Assembly: GCA_029378245.1 (NCBI GenBank)
Contig: JARKIF010000008.1
Span: 1,054,001 to 1,118,000 of the forward strand
Origin: Roridomyces roridus
Lineage: Eukaryota > Basidiomycota > Agaricomycetes > Agaricales > Mycenaceae
Direction of reading: 5' to 3'
DNA: 64,000 nt
The translations under genes and the position numbers were made by a program. Shown piece by piece: positions 1 to 13,021 of the stretch. The notes beneath the pieces are model-generated. The model was not told the origin of the DNA. It saw nothing but the letters and a program-made list of their open reading frames with translations, and searched no databases. Numbering within the stretch: position 1 is the stretch's first letter; every line of letters starts with the position of its first letter.

Positions 1-46
1 TCAAATCAAAAAAATACTTCCGTGTCGTAAAAGCAGAGTGACGCAC

Positions 47-2376
47 GTAGCCCAACGCGTGACCACGCGGAAGACATGTCACTTTGTGAAGAGGCATCGC
101 GCCTTCCGTATACAGGGCCACAAGCGCGTGTCCGCCCTGCGAGAGGATCAGCGCACCGTGTGTCAGAGATTACGAGTTGCTCACTTCATGATACGCCGTG
201 GCCAACTTGTTCTTGGGGTCGATGTATCGACTCTTGCCCTCGGCCCCCATCAGTATGCGATCCTTGGCCCACTCAAAGTGCTTCAGGGCCACTTCAGTGG
301 CATGCTCCTTGGACGCCTGGATGGCTGCTTGACTGACGGCAAGTGAGAAAAGGACGAATGTTATGTCAACAGTTCTTACTTCACCATGTTCTGCAGGTCG
401 GCGCCCGAGAAGCCTGGCGTGCCCCGTGCAAGAACTTTGGTGTCAACATCTGGGACAGCTTCTGAATTTCAAAGAAGTCGAGGGCACGGAACAACTCACC
501 CTTGGACGTAATCACATTCTTCATGTGGTGCTTCAATATCTGTGCACGCCCACGAATATCAGGAAGCGGGACAGCGATAATCCTATCGAATCTCCCAGGT
601 CGCACCAATGCTCTGGAAAATTGGAATTAACTCTAATGCTCTAACGTGAGATCGAAGACCTACTGGTCAAGGCTCTGCGGGAAATTGGTAGCCGCAATGA
701 CGATGATACCTTCAGTCTGCTGGAAACCGTCCATTTCGACGAGCAACTGATTCAGAGTCTGCTTCATGTATTGCTGGTCGCGACTGCTTCGCTTGCCACC
801 AACAGCATCCAACTCGTCGATGAAGATGATCGCCCGGTCCTTCTTTCTAGCCGCGGCAAACAGTTCGCGGACACGCTTCGCGCCGACTCCAACAAACATT
901 TCCTCGAAGTCAGAACTGTGGGACCCGGATGAAACGTATATCCAGCGGTGTTCTAAATGGACCTACCCAGAAGCAAAGAAGAAGGGGACGCCAGCTTCTC
1001 CTGCAACTGCCCTGGCCAGCATCGTTTTACCAGTACCGGGAGAACTGCATCGGGTTATCATGTGCGTCGAAACAAATTGAGATCAAGACGAACCCGGTCA
1101 ATAAGAGCCCTTTCGTCAGTTTCCCGCCAAGGGTTGCAAAGGCCGTAGGGTCTTTCAAGAACTCGACAACATCTTGAAGTTCCTGTGCGAATGGTGAGAT
1201 GAGAGACAGAATAGACAAGCCGTGCCAACCTCCTTGGCTTCATCGACGCCATGAACATCGCTGAACTTGACAGTTTTCCCCTCCGTAGGCTCGAATTGAG
1301 CCTTGGCAGGGCCCGCCTTCATCAACCCAGTGTTTTCAAAGAAAACGGAAAGGATGACCAAAAAGACTAGACACAGGGTCAACATCTGTTCGCTGCAACA
1401 TCAAAATGCCACTTGCAGAAAGAGCCAACAGCCAGACTCAAAGTGAATCTAATGAGAGATTGACCCCAAGATTTGTCTAGAGTCTGGTTAATGCCGAGCA
1501 AATGAAAATGCGGAAGAAAACCGACTCTGCTGGATAACCACCGGGATAGGTTCTAGCTGACCACCACCGCGAGTCTCAAGAGCGGAAGACAAGCGATGCG
1601 AGAACGTATCATTTGCTCCAGGCTGACCCATACTGGCAAGAACCGATTGACCGATAACGAGGCTTTCCGAGGGCGTGGGCGCAGATGGAGAAGCCTGTGA
1701 ACCGGGCGCAGAGTTGGAATCGACCGTGTCTTTCGCGACATCCGCAGCTGGTGCGGGAGCACCGGGAAGCGGGTTGGCAGCAATAAGCGCGTCTCGCCGA
1801 CGGACGGCAGGGAAGACGGAGGCAGGCTGTCCAGTGTTTGCCAAGCAGGTAAGATAGAGTCTAAAAGCTTCTGCAGAGTGCAGTAAAGGAGAAGATGGGT
1901 CCTAGAATCCCTCAGAAAATATAATATCGGCCAGGACAACCACGCACGAATTCGCACATCTTTTCCCACCGACTTATAACGACCTCATACGACTGCTTGA
2001 GTTTGGTAGATGCCAGGGCTTGGAAGAGCGCCAGTTGCTTTGCAACATCATGACGATTTACATCGGCTTCGGCCTCGAGTTTGGATATTTCGACGACAAC
2101 ATGCGGCGACGGAGCCGGTGAAGACTTCTGTCTAGAGAATATAGAGCCCAGAGATAGATGGCGAGATTGTAATAATATTAGTTGGGGTGTCGAAGGCGGT
2201 AAACGAAGAATACATGGTCGGGGAGGAACGCGTAAGCGCGCGGCAATGGGGGCGGCGGAGGAAAAAAAGCGAGGGGCAGTCGTTGGAGGTCGAGCGCGGT
2301 AAGCCGCGAATAGCTAACGACTGGCATCAAGGCGCGTCGAGAAGGTACGGGGAGGTAGACTCACCAGGGAGGACAT
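47..2376 (-). CDS. YME1: Mitochondrial i-AAA protease Yme1 (ATP-dependent zinc metalloprotease), 3' end outside window
   Basis: FtsH/Yme1-type AAA+ protease that unfolds and degrades inner-membrane proteins from the intermembrane-space side. Seen: Walker A PGTGKT near 1040, Walker [12 protein letters not shown] and second region of homology ATNFPQSLD in 660-899, then [21 protein letters not shown] and the start of the zinc motif. The motif HEGGH is made by joining an exon ending in YHE (from 185) to one starting GGHALVALY (47-136) across a 48-nt intron. The N-terminal model starts at 2376 with a 4-codon exon (2365-2376) and an Arg/Ser-rich presequence exon (2214-2320), followed by the Yme1-specific region with SRWEKMCEF spliced to DPSSPLLHS. 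Introns seen include 137-184, 333-379 and 2132-2213. The protein continues past the left edge. Family assignment is very secure; the first two exons are inferred. Its start lies 59 bp from that of the divergent neighbour. Confidence 0.93.
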
Positions 2377-2435
2377 GAAGTGACTTTGGCGTGTGGGTCC
2401 AAACAAGGGGCGCATCAACGGCATCTCTTCTCTCA

Positions 2436-3648
2436 ATGTCCGACCGTCAAAAAGGTGAGCGACAATCACCTTTTGCCGTTTACTGCTCATTCTCCCGCTC
2501 AAGTCCTGCTTTCTCTTGCTTTCGTTTTACAGACTTGCAGTGCTGCCCTTGAACCCTCCGAGGACACTGAGATCACCAATGAACCTCTCGATGTCTTGCA
2601 CAAGGACCTAACCAGTCTATGCTCCTTCTTGTACGCGGCCACCACCAAACTCTCGCTCGCCCTCAAACCCTCGAGTCCCACGTACTCTGCGGCCCTTACC
2701 CCGCTGAAAGATCTCGCAGATCGCGTCTCGGCCCTTTTTCACTGCGCCAACCACTTCCGCGCGGAAGCCCATGGTAGCATCCTCGTAGAAGAGGTGGTAT
2801 CTCTTAAGAACGACGTGGCCTCGTCTATCAGAGACCTCGTCAAGACATTTATCCAAATTGACGGCGACGACTCGCGCCAGGTGACCTTTTTTGTACCAAT
2901 AACTCGGGATTGAGCCAACGCTTCTTCTGCGCCAGGACTCTGGTCAAGCCGGAGACGAATATATGGTACGCACTGCAGCCGTTCACGCTGTCCTGGAAAA
3001 GGCACGTCGGCTGTCTGCGAACAATCTTCTGGCTGTGCGAAAACGGTGGTCCGAAGATGCAGCCTCACTCGATGACGGGTTTCGCGAAGTCGCAGATATG
3101 ATAGAGGAAGCAGAATCAGAATCGACCGATGATTTCGACGATTCTGATGACGGTTGGGCAGAGATTGGTATCGAGAAGAGCCAAAAGATGGTCCCTGAAG
3201 AACTGGAGCGTACAAAGCAGGTTCGCGTTATAATCCATACAATCTATTTTTTTCTCACCCCGCCCGCAAGGTGCACGGGATACTGCGGCTGGTACAGCTT
3301 TTACATCGGCGCATATTGCGTGATATCCTCTCGACGTCGCACGACGCCCCCAGCAACGCAACCCTCGACTCTCTATCAACCCTCTCGCACACCCTCCTTT
3401 CCGCTTCAGACGATCTAGTGGCCACCCTTTACACCCCGCAAGATCCCCAAAACGTTGCGACCGAACTGGGGTCGTTCCGCAAACTGATTTCCGATTTCCA
3501 AGCATTGCTTGCAAAGCCCGATGCGTTGGAAACGCAGTTGCAACGGCTATCCTTGGAAACCAAGAATGGGTCTAAATGGTTCGATACCTGTTTTGTACAG
3601 TTACACAAGGCGATAGACGCCTTGGATGTCAGCCTTCGTCCAACATGA
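2436..3648 (+). CDS. GCIP/cyclin-D1-binding-protein-1-like protein
   Basis: All-helical protein of about 350 residues resembling the Grap2/cyclin-D-interacting (GCIP, CCNDBP1) family. In animals such proteins bind D cyclins; the fungal role is not defined. Exons read as 2436-2454, 2533-2880, 2936-3220 and 3271-3648, with clean GT-AG joins. An acidic stretch (EEAESESTDDFDDSDDGW) sits mid-protein, and the C-terminal helix region ends AIDALDVSLRPT. The natural start is ATG 2436 (MSDRQK). It is one base out of frame with exon 2 unless one A of the five-A run at 2449-2453 is removed, which gives CAA AAG followed by a perfect GTGAGC donor. This is probably a homopolymer error. A non-ATG ORF reads through intron 1 in frame. 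Family assignment is by overall character and is moderately secure. Confidence 0.7.
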
Positions 3649-4097
3649 ACTATCTGCTTGACCCCCTTGCGTCGACAATGGACCACATATGGTTTTAGAA
3701 CGGTCTCATATTGCCTTACGGCCAAGACGCCATACACGACGGCCGGGCGTTATCAAGTCGCCATTCATTCCACGGTATACCGAGCGGAGAATGCACATAC
3801 GCTTAAGTTCAAGCGCTAGCCTGACCTCAACACTAGTGCTTTCGGAGGTGTACAAGAAACCGACGCGGCGTATGTATTCACATTTCTCCCTCCTCGCGTA
3901 CATCGGACCCTGCATCGGTGCTAGAATAACTGCTGTTCCCCAATGGGAAAGTCTTGAGGGCCCCACCGAGGTAATTGGGATATACGCTGTAGCTTTTACT
4001 GAGCCTGAGTCGTTCTTCGAATCGGGATATTTTGTCCATCTGTCCTTGAAGATCGAATGCTGCTGCCTATTGAAGTTAGACTTGAACAAGGGACAAA
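3649..4097. other. Convergent intergenic region without a supported gene
   Basis: This 449-bp stretch lies between two convergent genes, so it should hold both 3' UTRs and terminators. It carries overlapping open frames on both strands (3706-4107 minus and 3689-4120 plus). Neither has a recognisable domain, intron pattern or biased composition, and each overlaps the last exon of the minus-strand neighbour. I see no RNA gene or repeat here. Confidence 0.6.
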
Positions 4098-5161
4098 TTA
4101 GAGACACACGGCTTCGCTAGAACGCTTTGCCCTCGCCTCGTCTCTCATCCTATTCAATTCCTTGCGGCGCTCGTCCTCTTTGGGATGACGGCCTGACGGC
4201 GTATTCCCGCCACCCTGTCAAACAGTTTGACAAGGCACAATCGAAACGAGTCGGCCACTCACTGGTTTGAACAATTGCGCGTACATTGCAGGATTCGACA
4301 AGTCGACATCGACGGAAGATTGTATCGTCTGTTTCCTGGTAACAGGGATCACAGGCAACTTGCTTTCCTCTTCGGTGCGGGGAGGAGCAGGTTTCGGGGG
4401 GTTGGAGGCCCCCGTACCAGTCGAGGGCCCAGATGTGGCCGCCTTATTCTTCTTGATGGGCGGAAGCTTGGATTTCTTGGGAGTCGGGGCGGATTCGTCT
4501 TTGGGTGTGGGGGTGTCGGCAGCAGAACTGCCGTCGCCCACAATGTCAATGATGAGCTCGTCTGCAGTCTTTCCAGGCGGTCTAGTCCGCGCCCGCTTTG
4601 CTGCAGGAGCTGCTGCGTCGACTGATTCCGCAGGCCTCTTTCGTTCGTCCCTGGCCATGATTTCCTTGGTTTCGACCTTATTCTTCCCCTTGCCACCGCC
4701 CTTGCCTTTCATCCCAGCACCGCGTTTCGTCGGGTTCTTCGGTTCGGACATGTATTCGTCGTCGTCGTCCTCTTCCATCGGTGGCTCGAGCTCAGAGTCG
4801 TCGTCAACGGGATCGAATTCTTCAGACTCGGGGTCCGATTCGACCATTTTCGAACGTTTCTGAGAGCTCTTTGCTGATGGTCTGGTCTTTGACAGCCGCG
4901 ATTTCGACGCGACACCGGGCCCAGGAGATGGAGGGTCATTGACTGAGCTCTCGGGTGAGCCGTCTATGCGAGATTTCTTGAGGGGAGGCGAAGAAATGGC
5001 GGGTGCATCATCCTCTTCGTCGGAGGATAATATGCGCTTGGTTGACTTGCGTCTAGAGACGAGAGACTCAGAGTTCTGCGGCGCATGAGTAACGAGCAGG
5101 TTGGCGGGCAAAACGGGAGCACCTCGCTCGAGGTTTTGGGCACTTTCAGGACGGAGGTCAT
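4098..5161 (-). CDS. Nuclear low-complexity protein, unknown function
   Basis: Three exons: 5123-5161 (MTSVLKVPKTSSE), 4263-5075 and 4098-4214, joined by canonical 47-48-nt introns and ending SSEAVCL-stop. The total is about 322 residues. The protein is highly charged, with alternating acidic runs (SSDEEDD, EEDDDDEYM) and basic clusters (KRILSS, KKSRIDG, AAKRARTRPP, PIKKNK) that look like nuclear localisation signals. A more conserved-looking patch near the C-terminus (SSVDVDLSNPAMYAQLFKP) precedes a charged helix, EDERRKELNRMRDEARAKR. I recognise no enzyme or binding domain. A nuclear, possibly chromatin- or RNA-associated role is inference from composition only. The start was chosen because splicing it to NSESLVSRRK keeps frame, whereas the longer frame upstream lacks ATG. 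Confidence 0.7.
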
Positions 5162-5236
5162 AGAGGTGTAAATTGTGATGACGGCAGACCAGCGAGCCGT
5201 ATTGATTATGTAATTTCTAATTATTTATTTATCCAA

Positions 5237-6541
5237 TTATTCATAGAACTTCATAAGGTCCTGCACATCCTCCTTGCTTCCCAAGAAAACGGGGCATCGC
5301 TCGTGGATGCTAGTGGGAAGGATATCCAAAATGCGCTTGGTGCCAGTGGTCGCAACACCGCCAGCCTGTTGGACATGGGTGAGCATTCAAGAACAAAACC
5401 ATGCTCGACAAACCTGTTCCGTCAAGAAAGCCATGGGGAAGGCCTCGTACAGCAGCCTCAGTTTGCCACTCTTGCTCTTCTTGTCGTCCGGGTACCCGAA
5501 GATGCCGCCATACAAGAGCGTGCGATGCACATCGGCAACCATGGAGCCGATGTACCGAGCACTGTACGGGCTCTTTGGTGGGGAAGGGAATTTGATAGAC
5601 TTGAGATAAGCGTTAACGGGAGGGTTGAAATACATCGAATTCCCCTCGTTGAAAGAGTAAATCTTGCCGCGAGGAGGTATTTTGATCTAAACAGCGTTAC
5701 AGAACAGCGGCACTGGACGGCATGATACAAACTCACATCGGGATGGGTGAGGATGAATTCGCCGAGGGCGGCATCCAGCGTATATCCGTTCACCCCCGAC
5801 CCGGTAGAGAGAACCAAATTCGCGGAAGATCCGTACCTGTTCAAGCATCTGGGTCATGTGCACCGGGGAATGAAAGTGGTGGACCTACATCGTATATCCG
5901 GCAGCCACCATTTCGCTGCCCGGTCTCAGCACGTCCTCCACCGACCCTTTGGAATCGGGGCGCTATGCAGCGAGTGGGTGGGGCGATCCTGGCACGAAAC
6001 AAAAACTACGCACCACTTTGTATATACCAAAGATGGTCCCAATGTTGACACCGGCGTCGATATTGCTGCTGCCGTCAAGAGGGTCAAAGACAACGCAGTA
6101 TTTGCCGCGGTTCTTCTCCTCGATGATGATGGCATCCTCGAGTTCCTCGGAAACAAGCACGGCAGTCTTGCCTGAAGCTCTGAGCGCGTTGACCATGATG
6201 TCGTTCGAGAGCACATCCAGTTTCTTCTGCTCTTCTCCCTGTACATTCGTCTCTCCAGCGAGACCGACTCTTCAAAGCGCGTGAGGAGTTACTCGATAAG
6301 TGGGAGTAAAGAACAGACAGGTTGATGAGGCGGGCTTTGCGAACGTTGGTCGCGATGAACTTGGAGGTGACTTGGATGGCGGTGAGCAGCAGGGTGAGGT
6401 CGCCGGTGGCTGCAGCGCCCAATCTAAGCTGATCGCTGAGGACATGGCTGGACGATGATGAGCACGGCGCATGTGTAGGGCACAACGACAATACCGGGTG
6501 AGGGTGATGAGGTCGGTGTTGGGCGCTTCTTCGTTGGACAT
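5237..6541 (-). CDS. FBP1: Fructose-1,6-bisphosphatase
   Basis: Hydrolyses fructose 1,6-bisphosphate to fructose 6-phosphate, the committed step of cytosolic gluconeogenesis. Seven exons can be read: 6495-6541, 6319-6447, 6017-6269, 5889-5962, 5737-5836, 5414-5686 and 5237-5365. They total 1005 nt, or 334 residues, normal for the family. Diagnostic segments are the metal-binding signature [12 protein letters not shown], the acidic EELEDA site, substrate-binding [14 protein letters not shown] and YGGIFGYP, and the C-terminal [10 protein letters not shown]. All active-site segments are intact and no frame break was found, which shows that part of the window is sequence-clean. In fungi this enzyme is usually glucose-repressed and degraded on glucose addition; nothing in the flanks proves that here. 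It is tail-to-tail with no gene on either side; both neighbours are on the same strand. Confidence 0.95.
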
Positions 6542-6670
6542 GGTAGTGAGAAGAGAAAGAGTTAGGATAAGTAACGATCAAAAGGTCTATTTTGTTCAGG
6601 GGTTCCGCCGATCCCGATCCGGAACATCTCTTTTCACGTGCGCTGACGTCAATTCTATTGTACAAGCTGC

Positions 6671-8451
<1,781 letters not shown>

Positions 8452-8497
8452 TCATCGCTGCTTGCCTTTTCGCCTGTGCGACTTGCCTCTTACGCTC

Positions 8498-9511
8498 ATG
8501 GGCAAATCCAAGGTGCGTACGGATATCTTTGCCGCTTGCCTTTTGCTCATCGCTAGATAACAAGGCCTCCAAAGACTTCAAGCCAAAGAGGCATCATGGA
8601 TACGCAGCGCTCCTGTTCGTCCTCGGTACACTCTTTCCTCCACTAGGTTAGTTCCCTCAGTTTGCCCCTTCGCTGCTTTTCCCCAATTCTTACTCCCTGC
8701 CCAGCCGTTGCTGCAAGGTTCGGCATTGGCAGTGATTTCTGGCTCAACCTCCTTCTCACAATCTGCGGCTACTTCCCGGGTAAGATCCTCTCCGATCCTC
8801 TGCTTGCAATCGTCTAACGGAACGCAGGACATGGCCATAACTTTTACATTCAAGTAGGCGCCCATCTTGGCTGCGCACTGCATCTGTCTAACTCATGCGT
8901 AGAACATCAGAAACAACAAGAACCACGCTCGTACACCCAAATGGGCTCAGCGGTACGGCCTTGTCGACACCTCCACCATCAAACGCCACGAGCGCAGGTC
9001 GCAATGGCAAGCCCGTTACAATGACCGTCTTCCGCAGTCGACGCTCGATGGAGCTCCATACGAGGAAGGTCAAGACCAGGGATCCAGCATGGACTTGCCC
9101 GGCGACGAGCACTCGCCCCGCACTAGGACCAATGGAGACCTGTGGAATCCTGAGGAGGAGCAGTATTACAACAACAACAACGGATCGAGTTCCTCAGGCG
9201 GGCGATGGCACTACCCTGCCAACTTTGACGATGCTGCTGCTCCGAGCAGCAAGAGCTCGAAGAAGAAGAAGAAAGAGGGTAAGAAGGACCGGTGGGCGAG
9301 GACAGAGGACGCGTACTCCATCTCGGAGGAGCCCAGTCGGAAGAAGAGCAAGAAGAAGAGGAGCAAGACGTCTCTGTACTCGGAAACCTCGACCACAGAT
9401 TTCCCCGAGGCAGCCGAGGGCGGTCTGTATGGGAGCCGTCCGACCGGCGAGTCGAGAGAGCCTGCGCAACAGACGGCGACGGACGAGCAAATCTTTAATC
9501 ACGAGTTCTAA
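8498..9511 (+). CDS. Pmp3/UPF0057-domain membrane protein with long hydrophilic tail
   Basis: Five exons (8498-8512, 8565-8646, 8705-8779, 8828-8853, 8903-9511) give 268 residues. Residues about 17-60 form the two-helix Pmp3/YqaE proteolipid domain: ALLFVLGTLFPPLAVAARFG, then GSDFWLNLLLTICGYFPGH and the short HNFYIQ. Pmp3 proteins are small plasma-membrane peptides that limit cation leak and influence membrane potential. Classical members stop here at about 55 residues. This one continues with about 200 polar residues, including an Asn run (YYNNNNGSS), a Lys-rich stretch (KKKKKEGKKDRW) and a second basic cluster (RKKSKKKRSK), ending FNHEF. The domain is split by three introns, two within 130 bp. 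The tail is likely cytosolic; its role is unknown. Splice phases sum correctly. Confidence 0.88.
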
Positions 9512-9686
9512 TTATAATGTGTATCTATTCCCATTTCTGGATTGCCTTAACCACATGGTCAAGAAGAACGCGAACGCAGGCGCGTCCCAATGATTCCAGA
9601 TGATTCCCACAAGACCCATTCGCTCTTCGCACACCCTCTTATAAAACGAGCCGGTTTCCCCACATCTCAGGCACCCCAACGCTGGC

Positions 9687-12091
9687 ATGCTCTGGATCTT
9701 GACTGCTCTCTTCCTCGCTGCTCAGGCTCAGGCTGCAGTCTTGGTCGACTTTCAGGTCTCTAATCTCTGGGATAAGCTCCTGGCTCCACCCTGACGCGCT
9801 ACCAAGGTCGCACAACCTCCTATCGTTCCCCACGATGCGAAACAATGCACAGTGCAAATTCTGCAGTACGAAACGCTTACTTGAGTGACTTTGTTGCCTA
9901 CATATTTATTGCTAGGCATGATTTTGCCGACTTCACGTCTGTCCATTTTCTTATCTCGCAGAAACTCGTATTCTCACTGAGATTATAGCGCCGACGTCGT
10001 AGAGTTCACGTGCGTTCAACTTTATCTGCAATAGGCTCATAGTGACCATTCAGCCCTCCGACTGACTGCGGCACTCCGGGTTCTTGGGCGGCCATTACAT
10101 TGAACTTTACCGTTACGAGCAATGGCACTCAGTTTGACCGTTTGGGAATTTTCACCTTCCAGAATGTCGAAAGTACGTAGCAGGTGAAAGTATATACCGA
10201 TCACTCATACATCTCCAGTCTGGCGTACCTCCACACCCGAGCCAACGGCCGGCGGAATTATTTGGACCTACATCAAGGACGTGTCTCGCTACACCCCGCT
10301 CTTCGCCGAAGCCGGGACATTCATACTGGAACTCGACAATTTGATTGAAACTGGGCTGAATGGTGTCTACTCTGGTGCGTGAGGTGATTTTGATTCACCA
10401 GGATTCTCAGGGATTTTTCAGCCACTTTGGACGCCACTTTCTTTGCGTCTTCACCGGAGCACCCTCCTGCTAAGCAGGCCAACGCCATCATCCCACTTTC
10501 CACCCACTCGGTCTGCACTATTTGCTTTAATTCTTGTCAACTCACTTGCTGTTAGAATACTACCGGGAACGACGCTTCAGTTCCCCCGGGCTTCTCGGTG
10601 ACTATTTACCCTTCACACTGGTCACCGCTTTAACGTTTGTTCAGATGAATGTGACGCTGCCGCAGAATACTGTTGAAAGTACGTGAAGCGCTGTTTATTT
10701 CTTCGAGACACTGAACACGATCAGTCTACGCCGAGGTGGGTACAAGAGATCCAGTCTTATCTGATGCTTATTTGAGAAGATTTATCCTTCTGGAAACTCA
10801 AACGAAGGTACGCGGACATGAATTTTCTCTGGCTAAATTCTCAATCAAGCTCAGAGTTTTGGGTGAGTGTTTCGTCGCTGCACAACTCATGATTGATCAA
10901 ACGCCAAGTACTTCAACATTGCCAACGAGTTCAGCAGCGAGTTTGGGATAACTACCCCCCAACAAGGGCCTTTCCGCGAGGTCAGGCTTCTTGTAGATGG
11001 CATGGTTGCTGGTGTCGCGTTCCCGTATCCGGTAGGCCGGTCTTTTATCCCGCTTTTGACACTGCAACTGAATTCCAGGTCATCTTTACGGGGGGAATAC
11101 TCCCTCCAGCCTGGCGTCCAATCACATCCTACGGCGCTCTTGATTTACCGACCTACTTTTTGGATTTGACGCCCTTTGTTCCGATCCTCACCGATGGCCT
11201 GCCTCACAACTTCACCATTGATGTTGCTAGTGCCGAGGCAGGCAGGGCCATCTCGAACAATTGGTTTGTTTCGGGCGTTCTGCAAGTCGTCACAGACCCG
11301 TCGGGCAAGCCGACCACCGGGAGAATCATTTCTCACAACGCAGACCCGTTCGCGGTCGCGAGTACGACGGGCAGCTCCGATGCTACCAGTGTCAATATCA
11401 CCGTCACGGCCAGCCGGAAGATTAGCATTACATCCGAAATTATCAGCGGAAGTGGGAAGAAGAACGAGGTGGTTTTCACCCAAGACCTCGACTACATCAA
11501 TCAACAGAACTATCTGGATAATACTCTTATCCAGAACGTGTTCCAGTCCTCCTCGGGAAGCATCTTGTCGACGCACAACAACGTGCCTGTTGTGAAAGAC
11601 ACTTTCTCCTTCCCTATCACCATCAACATCACTGCGTTCAATGTCCAGCAAACCAACTGTGCGTCTTTAATTACTCGACTGACCTTTCATCGCTTCACAT
11701 TCTTTTGAAAGTTGCCACCACCTTTGACCACTCTTACAACCGAGACCTGCTTCCCAGCCCCTTGATTTTGGGCTCCACCATCAACGAGAGACAGATTTCA
11801 GGTAAAGATAATCCTTTCGACACCCGGATTGCGCTAATTGCAAGCAAAGGCGGGTTCTTCCAGGAAGCATCCACGGGCAACACGGGCAACGGCACTTCGA
11901 ACAATACCTTCAGCTATGTCGATCCTGCGGGAAACACTTTCAACCGACAAGTCAATGCGGCGTTCAATAACATAACGCTCGATATCGTCAGCGGTACCCT
12001 CAGCGGTTCTCAAGTGCCGTTGAATTCACCTGGTAAAACCACCTCGGCCTCAGCCTTTGCAGGAGCTCGACTTCCCGCTGGGCGCGGATGA
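9687..12091 (+). CDS. Secreted peptide-N4-(N-acetyl-beta-glucosaminyl)asparagine amidase A (PNGase A-like)
   Basis: Plant/fungal PNGase A family enzyme that releases N-linked glycans from glycopeptides. The start at 9687 gives a signal peptide (MLWILTALFLAAQAQAAV). The rest is spread over about a dozen small exons: CTVQILQ, VVEFTPPTDCGTPGSW, then the family core FDRLGIFTFQNVEIWRTSTP, EPTAGGIIWTYIKDVSRYTP, AFPYPVIFTGGILPPAWRPI, SYGALDLPTYFLDLTPFVP, and late GTSNNTFSYVDPAGNTF. N-glycosylation sequons are frequent, as expected for a secreted protein. The stop at 12091 follows frame LPAGRG. A different final exon, in the frame ELDFPLGADDVFVLH ending near 12108, is also conceivable because that string survives in downstream repeat copies. 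No frame break was found inside the core. Confidence 0.9.
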
Positions 12092-12190
12092 TGTCTTTGT
12101 ATTGCACTGAATGAATTTTATTTTTCTGTCCACCTACATGAAACTGTGTTGAGACGGTGTGCTGAGAATCTCGGGACCGGCCACACATAC
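12032..12190. repeat. Block A: PNGase A 3' end and trailer, parental copy of a three-copy repeat
   Basis: This segment runs from the last codons of the PNGase A-like gene into its trailer. It contains CCGCTGGGCG, GTATTGCACTGAATGAATTT, TGTGTTGAGACGG and CTGAGAATCTCGGGACCGG. The same motifs recur in the same order in blocks B (about 13022-13140) and C (about 14074-14290), which alternate with the two orphan paralogs. Being attached to the intact gene, this copy is the likely source. Confidence 0.7.
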
Positions 12191-12257
12191 CCGCAGTCTG
12201 ACTATCAGCCCAGTACTGGCCTCACGCAATAATAGGTGAGCACAATTGAATATTTAT

Positions 12258-12923
12258 TTATTCATCATCCTGGACAATTAAAATTGCCTGGCCGACACCG
12301 GGCTCTGGTGCGCGAGGTGGGCTGAAGCGCCGGGGAATGTCAAAGTCGTAGGCTAGACGGCCAGGCCGACGCAGTCGGCACCGGAGACCATCGAGTACTA
12401 GAAACTTCTCCTGGCACGGACCAGGTTTAACCTGACAAGCCACCTCCACGGAATACATCGTAACCTCACAGCCAGGCCCAACAACCGACAACTTGTATGT
12501 GGCAGGGGCATTAACAGGACGGAAGGTGTCTTTGTGCACGAAATCCAAGAAGAACATGGGCTGGAAGTCGGGCGCAGTGTTGCCAGGGAAAAGGCGGATT
12601 GAAAGTTTATCGTTGGGGATGGGAATTTCGTACGTTTCCGGTTGTCTCTGCGACGATGTCGGTTTCACCTGCCGAGGGTCAATGAGAGTGGCACAGACCG
12701 AATCGGATGCACCCCAATTATTTTCGCAGATGTTACCCTTTGGACCATCTGTTGCAGTAGGGTGATCCTCTCCGTGGGCGAGAGGCCCATGAGCTGGATA
12801 TGCGTGCTTTCTGGGGAGATGTGGTATTGGGCGAGGGTTGAGATGAGCTGCTGCTCGAGGTCCTTCTGGTGTCATCAGCTCATGAGACAAAGGTGAGGAA
12901 GGAATAGGTACCTGGGACTCCAT
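12258..12923 (-). CDS. Orphan gene, tandem paralog 1
   Basis: Three exons (12912-12923, 12713-12865, 12258-12668), joined by 46- and 44-nt GT-AG introns, encode 191 residues. The first exon holds only MESQ. Exon 2 is helical (DLEQQLISTLAQYHISPE, IQLMGLSPTERITLLQQM). Exon 3 is probably beta-rich (PNDKLSIRLFPGN, PMFFLDFVHKDTF, ATYKLSVVGPG, RCRLRRPGRLAYDFDIP) and ends QAILIVQDDE. There is no signal peptide or transmembrane segment. I recognise no known domain. The neighbour at 13263-13928 has the same exon structure and very similar protein, so the gene model is supported by conservation between paralogs even though the family is unknown to me. A single long frame across the second intron is an artefact of read-through. 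Confidence 0.78.
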   Translation of the reverse strand: MESQVPIPSSPLSHELMTPEGPRAAAHLNPRPIPHLPRKHAYPAHGPLAHGEDHPTATDGPKGNICENNWGASDSVCATLIDPRQVKPTSSQRQPETYEIPIPNDKLSIRLFPGNTAPDFQPMFFLDFVHKDTFRPVNAPATYKLSVVGPGCEVTMYSVEVACQVKPGPCQEKFLVLDGLRCRLRRPGRLAYDFDIPRRFSPPRAPEPGVGQAILIVQDDE

Positions 12924-13021
12924 TAAGAGTATGGATAGGAAAGGTGGTTCAAGTTCAAGTTGAATCGAAAGAGGCGGTCACGTGGAAATAGGGGCGACTG
13001 ATCTTGTCGAATGATATACTT

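Noticed and set aside
3689..4120. Overlapping 130-140-codon ORFs on both strands
   Set aside because: No domain, no splice support, and both run into the last exon of the real minus-strand gene; best explained as chance open frames in a convergent intergenic region.
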